Origin: a bacterium UBA2214
GTDB taxonomy: Bacteria > Zhuqueibacterota > Zhuqueibacteria > Residuimicrobiales > Residuimicrobiaceae
Assembly: GCA_002327255.1 (NCBI GenBank)
Contig: DCUM01000200.1
Span: 1 to 20,040, forward strand
DNA length: 20,040 nt
Reading direction: 5' to 3'
The notes below the pieces were generated by a model. That model worked only from the letters and a program-made list of their open reading frames with translations. It was not told the origin of the DNA and made no database searches. Position numbers and translations under genes: made by a program. How positions within the stretch are numbered: position 1 is the stretch's first letter; each line of letters begins with the position of its first letter. This document shows, piece by piece, positions 7,756 to 18,051 of this stretch.

Positions 7756-9003
7756 CTACTGCGGTGCGACCACGGTGGTCACCTGCTGCGCGGGGTCCAT
7801 GAAGGCTTCCACCAGCTCTGAGATCTGCGTCGTGGTGACACGTTCCACCCGCCGCGCCACCTCTTCGGGCATTACATGCTCGGCGTGGTAAATCTCCGCC
7901 TCGGCAATTTTATGCATGCGCCGGGAACTGCCCTCCAGTCCGAGGATGATATGTCCATGCGCCTGCTTCTTGACGATGTCCAATTCATGCTGCGAGATCC
8001 CCTTGCGGCGCAAGCGGGTGAATTCTTGCTGCAAGAGTTCCAGGGCGGCGGCAGTTCTTCGCGCATCACACGCCATGTAGGTGCCGAAGACACCCGTTTG
8101 CGCCATCAAATCAACAAAACTGTACAAGGAATAGGCAAAGCCGTACTTTTCGCGGATGTTCTGAAACAGCCACGAACTCATGCCGCCGCCGAAGAGCATG
8201 TCGAGGAGCACCAGGGGGTAGCGGCGTGGATCGGCATACGAGAAGATGCGAAACCCGGTGCAGAGGTGGGCTTGCTGCGAGGAGTCCTGCACATATTTGG
8301 CCGTGGGTATGCCGGCCGGCCATGCGTTCGGACTCTCGTGCGGCACCTGGTGATAATCGCGCGCCAGACCCGGCGCGAAACGCTTTTCTATTTCCGCCAC
8401 AAAATTACCATGATCCACCTGGCCGGCGGCGGCGATGATCATACGCTCCGGACGATAAAATTGCTGGTGAAAATCGACCAGATTCTGGCGGGTGAACTTT
8501 TTGACGTTCTTGTCGGTACCATAGATCAGATATCCGAGGGGGTGCTCCGGGAAGAGATTCATATAAAGATAATCGAGCGCCATCTCCTCGGGATCCTCGC
8601 GGGCATGATTGATTTCGGTGAGGACGACCTTTTTTTCGCGGGCGATGTCCGCATCCGCAAAGAGCGGATTCTGCACGATATCGAATAAAACATCCACGGC
8701 CTGCGGCATATACTCATCAAGAACCAGTGCGGTATAGACACTCAGCTCTTTCCCGGTGGAAGCGTTGAGACTGCCGCCCAGGGATTCCAGACTATAGGCA
8801 ATCTCCCTGGCCGTGCGACGTTGCGTCCCCTTGAAAAACATGTGTTCCATGAAATGGGCGATGCCGTTGTTCTGCTGCGTTTCACAGACGGAACCGCATT
8901 GCACCCAGACACCGATGGAGACAGAACGGCCATACGGTATCCGCTCGGTGACGACGCGGATACCGTTGGACAAGTGTGTAACCCGAACCGGTCGTTTTTT
9001 CAC
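7756..9003 (-). CDS. M16-family zinc peptidase (mitochondrial-processing-peptidase-like)
   Basis: A 415-residue protein, the usual length for the single-chain bacterial M16B group. The inverted zinc motif HxxEH is at 50-54 (HFMEH), and the third ligand Glu130 (in VVLTEINHAREDPEE) lies 76 residues beyond His54, as the family requires. Further family features are LSNGIRVVTE at the N-terminus and the FFKGTQRRTAREI stretch. The C-terminal half is the inactive M16 domain, with GLEGSSRRMHKIAE near residue 350. There is no signal peptide, so it is probably cytoplasmic. The GTG start lies 2 bases after the pnp stop with no clear ribosome-binding site, suggesting translation coupled to pnp. Linkage of an M16 gene to pnp is common in bacteria (for example mlpA/ymxG in Bacillus); its substrate is not established. 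Confidence 0.9.
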   Translation of the reverse strand: MKKRPVRVTHLSNGIRVVTERIPYGRSVSIGVWVQCGSVCETQQNNGIAHFMEHMFFKGTQRRTAREIAYSLESLGGSLNASTGKELSVYTALVLDEYMPQAVDVLFDIVQNPLFADADIAREKKVVLTEINHAREDPEEMALDYLYMNLFPEHPLGYLIYGTDKNVKKFTRQNLVDFHQQFYRPERMIIAAAGQVDHGNFVAEIEKRFAPGLARDYHQVPHESPNAWPAGIPTAKYVQDSSQQAHLCTGFRIFSYADPRRYPLVLLDMLFGGGMSSWLFQNIREKYGFAYSLYSFVDLMAQTGVFGTYMACDARRTAAALELLQQEFTRLRRKGISQHELDIVKKQAHGHIILGLEGSSRRMHKIAEAEIYHAEHVMPEEVARRVERVTTTQISELVEAFMDPAQQVTTVVAPQ

Positions 9004-9005
9004 GG

Positions 9006-11093
<2,088 letters not shown>

Positions 11094-11097
11094 GTTT

Positions 11098-11103
11098 CCT
11101 CCT
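11098..11103 (-). promoter_or_regulatory. Shine-Dalgarno site of pnp
   Basis: AGGAGG on the minus strand, four bases before the ATG at 11093, decides that start over the upstream in-frame ATG. It sits two bases from the base of the long leader stem. Confidence 0.85.
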
Positions 11104-11104
11104 G

Positions 11105-11202
11105 ATCGATTCAAATGGTTCGTCGCTGCTACCCTGTTGCGGATCAGCGGACAAGATCAGTCGATCCGTTCTCATCAGGAACAGCGGGCGGATTGAATCG
11201 AT
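11105..11202 (-). promoter_or_regulatory. Nested inverted repeats in the pnp leader
   Basis: Three nested pairs lie between the pnp ribosome-binding site and the DUF4340 gene. The outer pair is a 10-bp perfect repeat (11105-11114 with 11193-11202), the middle is CTGTT/AACAG (11134-11138 with 11180-11184), and the inner is CGGATC/GATCCG (11140-11145 with 11163-11168). Together they could make one long interrupted hairpin. In enterobacteria, RNase III cuts a long pnp leader hairpin to allow PNPase to repress its own synthesis; an analogous element is an inference here. Confidence 0.45.
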
Positions 11203-11239
11203 GGTTGTATGAAGCAGGGCTCAAAGAGTCCCGAATGGG

Positions 11240-11288
11240 CAGCCGGTTCTTTCCTCATGGCCATTAGCCACGCGGAACAAACCGGCTG
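11240..11288 (-). other. Stem-loop after the DUF4340 gene
   Basis: CAGCCGGTT at 11240-11248 pairs perfectly with AACCGGCTG at 11280-11288. It starts 12 bases past the DUF4340 stop on the minus strand. The 31-base loop has a further TGGCCA-type self-complement. No T-run follows, so it may be a factor-dependent terminator or a 3' end protecting structure separating the ABC cassette from pnp. Confidence 0.4.
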
Positions 11289-11300
11289 TGACGAGATGCG

Positions 11301-12662
11301 TTAATTCCCCTGCGTGATTGCCTGAACGGCCTGATCGGGTTCGGCCAAGTCTGTCAGGCTGAGTTGTAATTTATCGAGTAATACTTTCTTGATGAGGTAC
11401 ACCGTTTCATCGCCCCCTCTTCGGGCGTAAATGGTATTGTCGTCTTTGCTTTTTCCCAGGGCGAGGTCGAACAGTTTTTGCTCCTGCAGAAAAACCCGGC
11501 CCTGGATGCGTGGACGATCGAGACCAAAAGGCTTCAGGGAGGCCGGATCGTCGCTGGCAAATCCGACCGCGGTGAGCGTCTGCAGGTCGGACAAAATGCT
11601 GATCATTTTCCAGTTTTTGGCCTTGCGGCTGACGGGTTGCAGCAGCGACCACTGATCGGCGGTGTCCTTGCGGCAGGCGTAGGTGGTATCACCGACCACC
11701 AGTTCCAGATAATCAGCCTGCGCAAAAAGATCATCGCCCAGCGTTTTATTGCGCAGATCATCGACCGTGACGCGCAGGGAATGGACGAACGCGGAATCGA
11801 CCATGAAAACCGGCGGCTTGGCGGCGTCCATCGCATAATATTTCGCCTCCACCCTATTGCCGATGCGCAGCGTTTTTTGCGCCTTGTCGGCGCCCAGCGT
11901 CACGGAAAAAATGAACGCCGGCTTGTCAAGACCATAAGCGGCCAGCGTGACGGGCTGATCGTCGACGAACCCGGTGGCGCGCTGATAGGCGACGCGGTTC
12001 ATGATCTCATCGATCTTTTTGCTGTCGGCCCTGTAGGCGCGCGGCTGGCGCATTTCCCAATCTGAACCGGCCTTGGTCAATTGAAACAGACCCAGGCTGT
12101 TTTTGATTTCCACAGCGTTGGCCTGGCTTTGCTGAAAGGTCAAAATATTCTTGTCGCGGAAATCAAAGAGCGTCTTGTTGATATTATTCCACAAACTGGT
12201 GGTGGTCATGAAAACGTCAGGTCGCCCGGACTGGCGGGCATAAACGAACGATCCCACCTGACTGTCATCGCCGATGTAGAGGGTATCCTGTTCCGTGCCG
12301 GTTGCCAGCGTGAGGATAGCGCGCGGCGGCTGCAGTCCGAAGGAAGCGTATGCAGCCGGTTCGGAGGAGACGACACGCTCGATCCTGGCCCATTCGAACA
12401 TATCCGCAATGGCGTTGAGAACGGCGTCATCCGCATCGGTTTGCACCGGCCGGAGAATGCGCCACCTGCTGCTGTCACGCCGCGCCATGATGCCGACAGG
12501 GGCGACGGAAATTTCCTGGATGGCACTGCCATGATATGACACGATCTTGTCGCTGCTTTTTTTAGTCTCTTCCTCGCGGGCATCCTCTTTATTGAGATAA
12601 ACAACGCCTGCGATGCCGAGAGCAAGAAAGAGTGCAAGGATGAGCGTTGTACGAAATTTCAT
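11301..12662 (-). CDS. DUF4340 domain-containing membrane-anchored protein
   Basis: A 453-residue protein. Residues about 5-23 are an N-terminal membrane anchor (TLILALFLALGIAGVVYL) followed by a charged linker; the rest should lie in the periplasm. The remainder is three tandem copies of about 125 residues (about 48-176, 183-311, 318-440). Each has a W-x-(I/M/L)-x-x-P strand, a (A/S/K)x(F/Y)GL-x-x-P turn at 107-113, 242-248 and 378-384, and a 'IG/LG...YA' strand. This matches DUF4340, a family often encoded beside GldG-like ABC accessory genes. A role in the same envelope ABC complex is inferred from position. GGAG lies about 12 bases before the ATG. Biochemical function is unknown. Confidence 0.85.
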   Translation of the reverse strand: MKFRTTLILALFLALGIAGVVYLNKEDAREEETKKSSDKIVSYHGSAIQEISVAPVGIMARRDSSRWRILRPVQTDADDAVLNAIADMFEWARIERVVSSEPAAYASFGLQPPRAILTLATGTEQDTLYIGDDSQVGSFVYARQSGRPDVFMTTTSLWNNINKTLFDFRDKNILTFQQSQANAVEIKNSLGLFQLTKAGSDWEMRQPRAYRADSKKIDEIMNRVAYQRATGFVDDQPVTLAAYGLDKPAFIFSVTLGADKAQKTLRIGNRVEAKYYAMDAAKPPVFMVDSAFVHSLRVTVDDLRNKTLGDDLFAQADYLELVVGDTTYACRKDTADQWSLLQPVSRKAKNWKMISILSDLQTLTAVGFASDDPASLKPFGLDRPRIQGRVFLQEQKLFDLALGKSKDDNTIYARRGGDETVYLIKKVLLDKLQLSLTDLAEPDQAVQAITQGN

Positions 12663-12701
12663 GATGCGTGATACTCCAGTTTCTTGTCGATGGTAATATG
12701 A

Positions 12702-12727
12702 ACAAGGCTTCCCGAGAGAAGCCTTGT
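12702..12727 (-). other. Stem-loop between the GldG-like and DUF4340 genes
   Basis: ACAAGGCTTC at 12702-12711 pairs perfectly over 10 bp with GAAGCCTTGT at 12718-12727, with a 6-base loop. It lies in the 77-bp gap between the two genes. No T-run follows on the minus strand (TCATATTA), so an attenuator or RNA-processing/stability element is more likely than a full terminator. Confidence 0.45.
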
Positions 12728-12739
12728 CGTGCGTGCCGC

Positions 12740-14275
12740 TTATTTGCGCTTGCGATAAACGACGATACCGGCGATGAAGATGGCCAGAGGCAGCAGAATC
12801 ACGCCGATATAGAGTATCAGCGTCGACTGCGTTTGGGTCAGATTGATGCGCCGGTCCTCCGGATCGCGGGCCCGTACTGAAATCAGATCTTCTTCTTCGG
12901 CGAGCCAGCTGACGGCATTGAGGAAAAAGTCACCGTTGCCCTGGATGCGAAAGTACGAATTACTGGCGAAATCCGAATCGCCAAAGACCACCAGGCGGGT
13001 TTTGCTGGCAGCGCCGTCCTGCGGGGGTGCCGTTGCGGCGCTCTTTTCAGCGGCTGCGACCAGGGTGATGGGACCGCGTACATCCTGGCCGGCATCAAAG
13101 TTGATGCGTCCAACGGTGAGGGGCGTGGTCTCCGCCCAGCTGCGTGGACTGGTTTTGGCGATCTCGTGGTACTGCATGCCGCCCGCGTCTTCGGAGATGC
13201 GGTTGATGGAACGCGCTTCCGGATAGAACGTCATCAGGGAAAAATCCCTGGTGATGGCATGCTGCTCGTATTCGGAAACGATGGGTATGGTAGGACCGGC
13301 GCCGAAAAGCTGACCCAACCCGGAGGCATCAACCACGACATCGTTGCCCAGTTTAAAGCCCCAGGCAGCGGCCAGGGCCGCATAGCTCGGACCCGCATCG
13401 GGATCGACCATGAGCAGAAGTTTGCCGCCACGCTGCAAATAGGCATCGATCATGCTGCGTTCATTGGGAAAAAGATCCGATTGCGGTCCGGCGATCACCA
13501 GCACGGCGCAGTCTGCCGGCACCTCGAATTGTTCGGCGAGGACTATTTTCATCATGTCATAGTTCTCATCCGCGAGGGCGGTTTTGGCCGTATTCAAACC
13601 CCATTGTTCGCTGTTGTCGATGTCTTTCTCACCGTGCCCCATGACAAAGTAGAGCATTTTTTTGCCGTCGCGGGTGACCTTGATGATGGCATTGGTGATC
13701 GATTCTTCCTCGCTCTTTTCGACTTTTTCTTCCTTGCCGTTGGCCTCGATCACAAAGGTTCCGTAGGCTTTGATGCCATATTTTTTGGCCAGGCCAGGCT
13801 CCTTGTCCGGGTCGGTGAAGGAGATGCGCAACTGGTCCGAAAAGTGTTTATATTCGTTCAAGAGTTCCCGCGCGCGCGCCTCTTCGCCGGACTTGAAAAA
13901 GCCGGTGATCTGGACGGGCTGATCGAGATTTTTGAGAATATTACGCGTTTGATCCGCCAGACTGAACTGCCGGGCGGCGGTGGTATCCAGTCGCCATGAA
14001 AAACGATTGGAAAAAATATTCACCACCACGAGGAGTCCAAAGATGATCAGGACCATCAATGCGGCGTTGCTGCCGAATTTGGCCGAACGGCTCGTCAGTC
14101 CCTTTTTGATCTCCTGAAATTGCATGACGACATAAAAAAGGAGCAGCAGGATTCCCAAAATGAGGGGGATATAAACAACCGCCGTGAAGCTGTTCAGCAG
14201 CGAATAAACGATCAATCCTGACAGCAGGGCTATCAAGCCCGCCCAGCCGCTGTATTTTGCCAGTTTTTCCATCAT
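12740..14275 (-). CDS. GldG-family ABC transporter accessory protein
   Basis: A 511-residue protein from the ATG at 14275, which overlaps the permease stop as ATGA and follows GGAGGGG at 14279-14285. An upstream in-frame ATG (14287) would place the ribosome-binding site inside the gene. There are three N-terminal membrane segments (within residues about 8-95) and one at the C-terminus before the terminal RKRK. The large middle part matches the GldG/ABC-auxiliary domain, a GldG family hallmark being an LSLADQ-like QFSLADQTRNILKNL. Other marks are FVMGHGEKDI, the VLVIAGPQSDLFPNE segment, GGKLLLMVDPDAGP, and VVFGDSDFASNSYF near the C-terminus. In Flavobacterium, GldA, GldF and GldG form an ABC transporter needed for gliding in that organism. 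Elsewhere such modules occur without gliding, so motility is not implied. Confidence 0.87.
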   Translation of the reverse strand: MMEKLAKYSGWAGLIALLSGLIVYSLLNSFTAVVYIPLILGILLLLFYVVMQFQEIKKGLTSRSAKFGSNAALMVLIIFGLLVVVNIFSNRFSWRLDTTAARQFSLADQTRNILKNLDQPVQITGFFKSGEEARARELLNEYKHFSDQLRISFTDPDKEPGLAKKYGIKAYGTFVIEANGKEEKVEKSEEESITNAIIKVTRDGKKMLYFVMGHGEKDIDNSEQWGLNTAKTALADENYDMMKIVLAEQFEVPADCAVLVIAGPQSDLFPNERSMIDAYLQRGGKLLLMVDPDAGPSYAALAAAWGFKLGNDVVVDASGLGQLFGAGPTIPIVSEYEQHAITRDFSLMTFYPEARSINRISEDAGGMQYHEIAKTSPRSWAETTPLTVGRINFDAGQDVRGPITLVAAAEKSAATAPPQDGAASKTRLVVFGDSDFASNSYFRIQGNGDFFLNAVSWLAEEEDLISVRARDPEDRRINLTQTQSTLILYIGVILLPLAIFIAGIVVYRKRK

Positions 14276-15057
14276 CGTCCCCTCCATTTTGCGGATTCAA
14301 TCGATACGAAAGACAGGAAGAGTCCCATGACAATGAAACTGACATAAAAGATCAGGTGTTTGCTGTCAAAGACGCCTTTGCCGAAATCATCAAAGTGCTC
14401 GATCAGCGAAAAATGGGAGAGTACCTTCCCCCATTCGGGGTTGACCATCCCGGAGAGCCAGCCGATCGCCCAGAAGACGAGGATGAAGGTGACCGTGCTG
14501 ACGGCCGCGATGATTTGATTATCGGTCAGCGTCGAGAAAAAGAGGCCGAAGGAGATATAACAAAGGCCGAGCAGAAAGAGACCGAGATAGCCGGTCAATA
14601 TCTGCCCCAGTTCGGGTTTTCCGAAAACGAAAAGCAGAACCATATAGACGCCGGTGAACAGCAGCATGATCAGGTAGAGAATGGCGGCGGCGCTGAATTT
14701 GCCGAGAATGGACTGGGTGTTCGTCACCGGTGAAGTGAGCAGCAGTTCAATGGTCCCGGATTTTTTTTCATCACTGAAGAGACGCATCGTCACCAGGGGG
14801 AGAAAAAACAGGGCAAAAAGGCTCATGTTGTGAAGCAGAGGCCGGATGGCCATCATATTGACATTCAGTTTCGGCATGGCCATACGGTAATATTGCGCCT
14901 GCATATCGGCGCGCATGCACATTTGCACGAAATTGGTGACCAGCAGATAGAAAAAGATGCCGGATATCAGCAGAAAAAGACCGGTCACCACGTAAGCGAT
15001 CGGTGAGGAAAAATAGGATTTCAACTCCCGATTCATAATGGCAAGGTAGTTTCTCAT
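14272..15057 (-). CDS. ABC-2-type transporter permease (GldF-like)
   Basis: A 261-residue inner-membrane protein with about six hydrophobic segments. Its start overlaps the ATPase stop by 4 bases (ATGA) and its stop overlaps the next gene by 4 bases, so the three are translated as one unit. Characteristic ABC-2 features are MNRELKSYFSSPIAYV at the N-terminus, FLPLVTMRLFSDEKKSGTIE at about 85-104, LLLTSPVTNTQSILGKF, and GLCYISFGLFFSTLTDNQI. The DEKKSGTIELLLTSP motif is typical of GldF/NosY/YhhJ-like permeases. It pairs with the ATPase encoded upstream and probably with the GldG-like protein. The cargo is unknown. Confidence 0.9.
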   Translation of the reverse strand: MRNYLAIMNRELKSYFSSPIAYVVTGLFLLISGIFFYLLVTNFVQMCMRADMQAQYYRMAMPKLNVNMMAIRPLLHNMSLFALFFLPLVTMRLFSDEKKSGTIELLLTSPVTNTQSILGKFSAAAILYLIMLLFTGVYMVLLFVFGKPELGQILTGYLGLFLLGLCYISFGLFFSTLTDNQIIAAVSTVTFILVFWAIGWLSGMVNPEWGKVLSHFSLIEHFDDFGKGVFDSKHLIFYVSFIVMGLFLSFVSIESAKWRGR

Positions 15058-16010
15058 GGTCTGTTGACCTCCTCTTCCGTCGTGGTGACCCGAAGGAACA
15101 CATCTTCCAGACTGAGACTTTCCGATTTCAGCTCATACAAGTCCCAGCCCCGGCTGATCACGATTTTAGCCAGTTCGGGCCCTATACCCTTTTCCGCCTT
15201 GCTTTCAATCAAAAACGGTTGCGCCTTGTTGGCATCGGCAAAACCAAGCTGCCGAACCTGGGTGACACCGGGCAGTTTTTCCAGAGCGGTTTGGATGTCG
15301 CCTTGCGGTCCGGCGATGCTGGCGTGGAGGCGCTGGCTGCCGGCCAATTTGCGCGTCAGGTTATCGGGTGTATCTTCCGCGACGACTTTACCCTTGTCGA
15401 TAATCACCACCCGTTCGCACGTCATGCTGACTTCCGGCAGGATGTGGGTGCTGAGGATGATGGTATGCGTACCGGAGAGCGATTTGATCAGCTCGCGCAC
15501 CTCGATGATCTGTTTCGGATCGAGTCCGACGGTAGGTTCGTCGAGGATGAGGACATCGGGATTGTGCACCAGCGCCTGGGCCAAACCGACGCGCTGTTTG
15601 AATCCTTTCGAGAGTTGCTTGATGATGCGTTTGCCTTCGTGGCTGATGCCGGTTTTGGCCATGGCATCAGCGACCGCCTTTTTGCGATCGACCGGGCTCA
15701 CACCTTTGATTTTGGCGACGAAATCGAGATAGTCTTGGACCCGCATTTCCGTGTATAACGGCGGATTCTCAGGCAGGTACCCTATTCGTTTTCTGACTTC
15801 CATGGATTGATCATGCACATCGAATCCCGCCACTTTGGCAGTACCACTGGTAGCCGGGAGATAGGTGGTGAGGATGCGCATGGTCGTTGTCTTTCCGGCC
15901 GCATTGGGGCCCAAAAAGCCGAGGATTTCGCCCTTTTCGACCTGGAAAGAGACATTGTCAACAGCCATTACCCGATTGAAATATCGAGTCACCTGTTGCA
16001 CATCGATCAT
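15054..16010 (-). CDS. ABC transporter ATP-binding protein (GldA-like)
   Basis: A 318-residue cytoplasmic ATPase. Walker A is GPNAAGKTT at 34-42 (Ala in place of the usual Gly before AGKT, still compatible with the motif). The Q-loop region is IGYLPENPPLY, the signature motif is LSKGFKQRVGLAQAL at 133-147, Walker B with D-loop is LILDEPTVGLDP at 154-165, and the switch His189 is in ILSTHIL. Residues about 230-318 form the extra C-terminal domain usual in drug/GldA-type exporters. The ATG has AAGGAG at 16021-16026, ten bases before it. It is the first gene of the ABC cassette, 77 bp after rpsO. Confidence 0.93.
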   Translation of the reverse strand: MIDVQQVTRYFNRVMAVDNVSFQVEKGEILGFLGPNAAGKTTTMRILTTYLPATSGTAKVAGFDVHDQSMEVRKRIGYLPENPPLYTEMRVQDYLDFVAKIKGVSPVDRKKAVADAMAKTGISHEGKRIIKQLSKGFKQRVGLAQALVHNPDVLILDEPTVGLDPKQIIEVRELIKSLSGTHTIILSTHILPEVSMTCERVVIIDKGKVVAEDTPDNLTRKLAGSQRLHASIAGPQGDIQTALEKLPGVTQVRQLGFADANKAQPFLIESKAEKGIGPELAKIVISRGWDLYELKSESLSLEDVFLRVTTTEEEVNRP

Positions 16011-16048
16011 CTTGCGTTTTCTCCTTTCTCGGTGGTCTATTCGTCGTC

Positions 16049-16066
16049 GATCCTCTGAGCAGGATC
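16049..16066 (-). other. Small stem-loop between rpsO and the ABC cassette
   Basis: GATCCT at 16049-16054 pairs with AGGATC at 16061-16066 around a 6-base loop, in the 77-bp gap after rpsO. No T-run follows. It marks the junction between the translation operon and the ABC cassette; function uncertain. Confidence 0.3.
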
Positions 16067-16087
16067 CTCTATGATCAGATGCGGATG

Positions 16088-16357
16088 CTAGCGGCGAATA
16101 CCCAGATCCTGAATGAGCAGACGATAGAGATTGATATCGTTGGCTTTCAGATAATCGAGCAATCGACGCCGGCGACCAACCATTTTTAACAATCCACGCC
16201 GAGAATGAAAATCTTTGGGATTGATTTGAAAGTGTTTTGTGAGTTGATTGATACGTTCGGTCAGCATGGCAATCTGAGCCTCGGTGCTGCCGGTATTGGT
16301 TGCGTTCTTCCCGTACTTGAGTACGAGGTCTTGCTTTTTTTCTTTGGTCAAAGGCAT
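16088..16357 (-). CDS. rpsO: 30S ribosomal protein S15
   Basis: An 89-residue protein, exactly the usual S15 length. Diagnostic stretches are NTGSTEAQIAMLTERINQLT at 21-40, the HSRRGLL motif near 51-57, and GRRRRLLDYLK near 61-71. It binds 16S rRNA early in 30S assembly. GGAGG lies nine bases upstream of the ATG. The gap to ribF is only 18 bases, too short for a leader of the E. coli S15 autoregulatory kind unless it lies within ribF. Confidence 0.98.
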   Translation of the reverse strand: MPLTKEKKQDLVLKYGKNATNTGSTEAQIAMLTERINQLTKHFQINPKDFHSRRGLLKMVGRRRRLLDYLKANDINLYRLLIQDLGIRR

Positions 16358-16375
16358 TGAAAAAACCTCCGTTTA

Positions 16376-17317
16376 TTAACTGGGTTGCTTTGCTAAAAGT
16401 TCCATGCTTTGATAGATATCTCTGCTGATTTGTTGCACGAGTTCCGCCGGATTGGTGAATTTTTCATCATCGCGGATATAGGCGATGAATTCAATATTCA
16501 CTTCTTCTCCATACACCTCTTTGTTGAAATCGAGCAGGTATGTTTCTATGACCCGCTCGGACTGGCCATACGTCGGGCGTGTGCCGATGTAAGTCACCGA
16601 TTGATAGGGTTGCCCGCCGATGTATGTTTTTGATGCATAGATTCCGTTTCCGGGAATCAACTTGTATTGAGAGAACGGCCTGAGATTGATGGTGGGATAC
16701 CCAAGACGCCTCCCGGCGCCCTGCCCATGCACGACCATGCCATTCAAGCTATAGGGACGGCCCAATAGTTGCGTGGCTTTATCGATCTCACCAGTTGACA
16801 AACATTTGCGGATAAGTGTGCTGGAAATAATTTCACCAGCGGCGCACATCGGCGCGAGCGATTCCACACGAAATCCGGCGGGCTGCGCCAACTCCTCCAG
16901 GAGTGCCAGATCGCCACTGCGTTTGTTGCCGAAGGCGTGGTCATGTCCGATGATGATCTGTTTCATCTGCAATTTATTGATGAGGATTTGCTCGACGAAA
17001 AATTGCGGATGCAGCGCCGCGAAGCTTGGCGAAAAATGAGCGACAACCAGGCGATCCAGACCGAGTCCGTTGAGTATTTCAATTTTTTCCTCAATGGAGG
17101 TGAGGATGCCAATGGCGGAGCGCTCCATGTTTTGCAAAACCAGCTGTGGATGCGGCTCAAAGGTCACCATGGTTGCGCAGGCACCCGTGTGCTGCGCGCG
17201 ATTCTGCAATTCACGCAGTATCGCCTGATGGCCGCGGTGCACGCCATCAAAAGTTCCCACGGAGATGATACTGGGCCCGGTGGGGGTCAGTGTGTTGATG
17301 TTCCAGATAATTTGCAT
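16376..17317 (-). CDS. ribF: Bifunctional riboflavin kinase/FAD synthetase
   Basis: A 313-residue protein making FMN and then FAD from riboflavin and ATP. The N-terminal adenylyltransferase domain (about 1-180) shows the nucleotide-binding GTFDGVHRGH at 21-30, VTFEPHP at 51-57, IIGHDHAFGNKRSGD, and ISSTLIRKCLSTG at 164-176. The C-terminal kinase domain (about 185-313) shows GRRLGYPTINL at 202-212, PGNGIYA, and the IETYLLDFNKEVYGE segment. All expected motifs are present and the length is typical. The ATG lies 31 bases inside the end of truB, without an obvious ribosome-binding site, so translation is probably coupled. No FMN riboswitch is visible. Confidence 0.96.
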   Translation of the reverse strand: MQIIWNINTLTPTGPSIISVGTFDGVHRGHQAILRELQNRAQHTGACATMVTFEPHPQLVLQNMERSAIGILTSIEEKIEILNGLGLDRLVVAHFSPSFAALHPQFFVEQILINKLQMKQIIIGHDHAFGNKRSGDLALLEELAQPAGFRVESLAPMCAAGEIISSTLIRKCLSTGEIDKATQLLGRPYSLNGMVVHGQGAGRRLGYPTINLRPFSQYKLIPGNGIYASKTYIGGQPYQSVTYIGTRPTYGQSERVIETYLLDFNKEVYGEEVNIEFIAYIRDDEKFTNPAELVQQISRDIYQSMELLAKQPS

Positions 17318-18051
17318 GAATCGTTTACAGCATGATGTGGTTGCGCTATGGAAAATTCTCTCAACGTTGTCACTGCGATCGCATCCGCAATGTCAAAGGG
17401 ACCAATCCGCGTCCGGCGCAGGTGCGACAGAAAAGCGACCGTGCCGAGGCGAGCAGCGATATCTTGAGCCAGCGTACGAATATAAGTTCCTTTTGAACAG
17501 ACTGTCGAAAAATCGATGGCGCTCCCGGTGATGCACTGCAGCGTGATCGAGTGAATATAAACGGATCTGGCTTGCGGTTGCTCCTCCTGCCCCGCTCTTG
17601 CCATCTCATAGAAACGCCGTCCTTCGTGGCGCAGAGCGGAAAAGCGCGGTGGTGTTTGTTCGATCACGCCGACAAAGGATTGCATGATCTCTGCAATTTC
17701 ATCGGCGCCCGGCAGTTGCACCTTGCATTGTCTGGTGATGCGTCCGGCGATGTCCAGCGTATCGGTTGCAATACCCAGGCGCATCCGCGCGTGGTACTCT
17801 TTTTCATAGGCCATCAGCGCTGCGATCTCTTTGGTGGCCCTGCCGATACACACCAGCAAGAGGCCTTCTGCAAAGGGATCCAGGGTTCCGGCATGTCCGA
17901 CTTTATCGTGAGGATGGCGTTTCTTCACCATGCGAACCACATCGAAGGAACTCCAGCCGATGGGTTTGTTGATGCCCAGAATCGCCTCTGCTGGAACCGC
18001 TATGCCTCCCCGCTCGCGGAGCTCTTGATCAGGCCTCGCCATCTCGCTCAT
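17287..18051 (-). CDS. truB: tRNA pseudouridine(55) synthase TruB
   Basis: A 254-residue protein that converts U55 of the tRNA T loop to pseudouridine. The catalytic Asp58 is in VGHAGTLDPFAEGLLLV. Other family elements are GINKPIGWSSFDVV at 26-39, the QTPPRFSALRHEG stretch, and CSKGTYIRTLAQDIAARLG. It is shorter than E. coli TruB and seems to lack most of the C-terminal PUA-like region, as many bacterial versions do. The start at 18051 overlaps rbfA by 23 bases; an in-frame ATG three codons later (18042) is also possible. Its 3' end overlaps ribF by 31 bases. Confidence 0.96.
   Translation of the reverse strand: MSEMARPDQELRERGGIAVPAEAILGINKPIGWSSFDVVRMVKKRHPHDKVGHAGTLDPFAEGLLLVCIGRATKEIAALMAYEKEYHARMRLGIATDTLDIAGRITRQCKVQLPGADEIAEIMQSFVGVIEQTPPRFSALRHEGRRFYEMARAGQEEQPQARSVYIHSITLQCITGSAIDFSTVCSKGTYIRTLAQDIAARLGTVAFLSHLRRTRIGPFDIADAIAVTTLREFSIAQPHHAVNDSCKLSGTSTH

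Noticed and set aside
11094..11114. N-terminal extension of PNPase by seven codons
   Set aside because: The AGGAGG ribosome-binding site lies inside this extension and is correctly spaced for the ATG at 11093.
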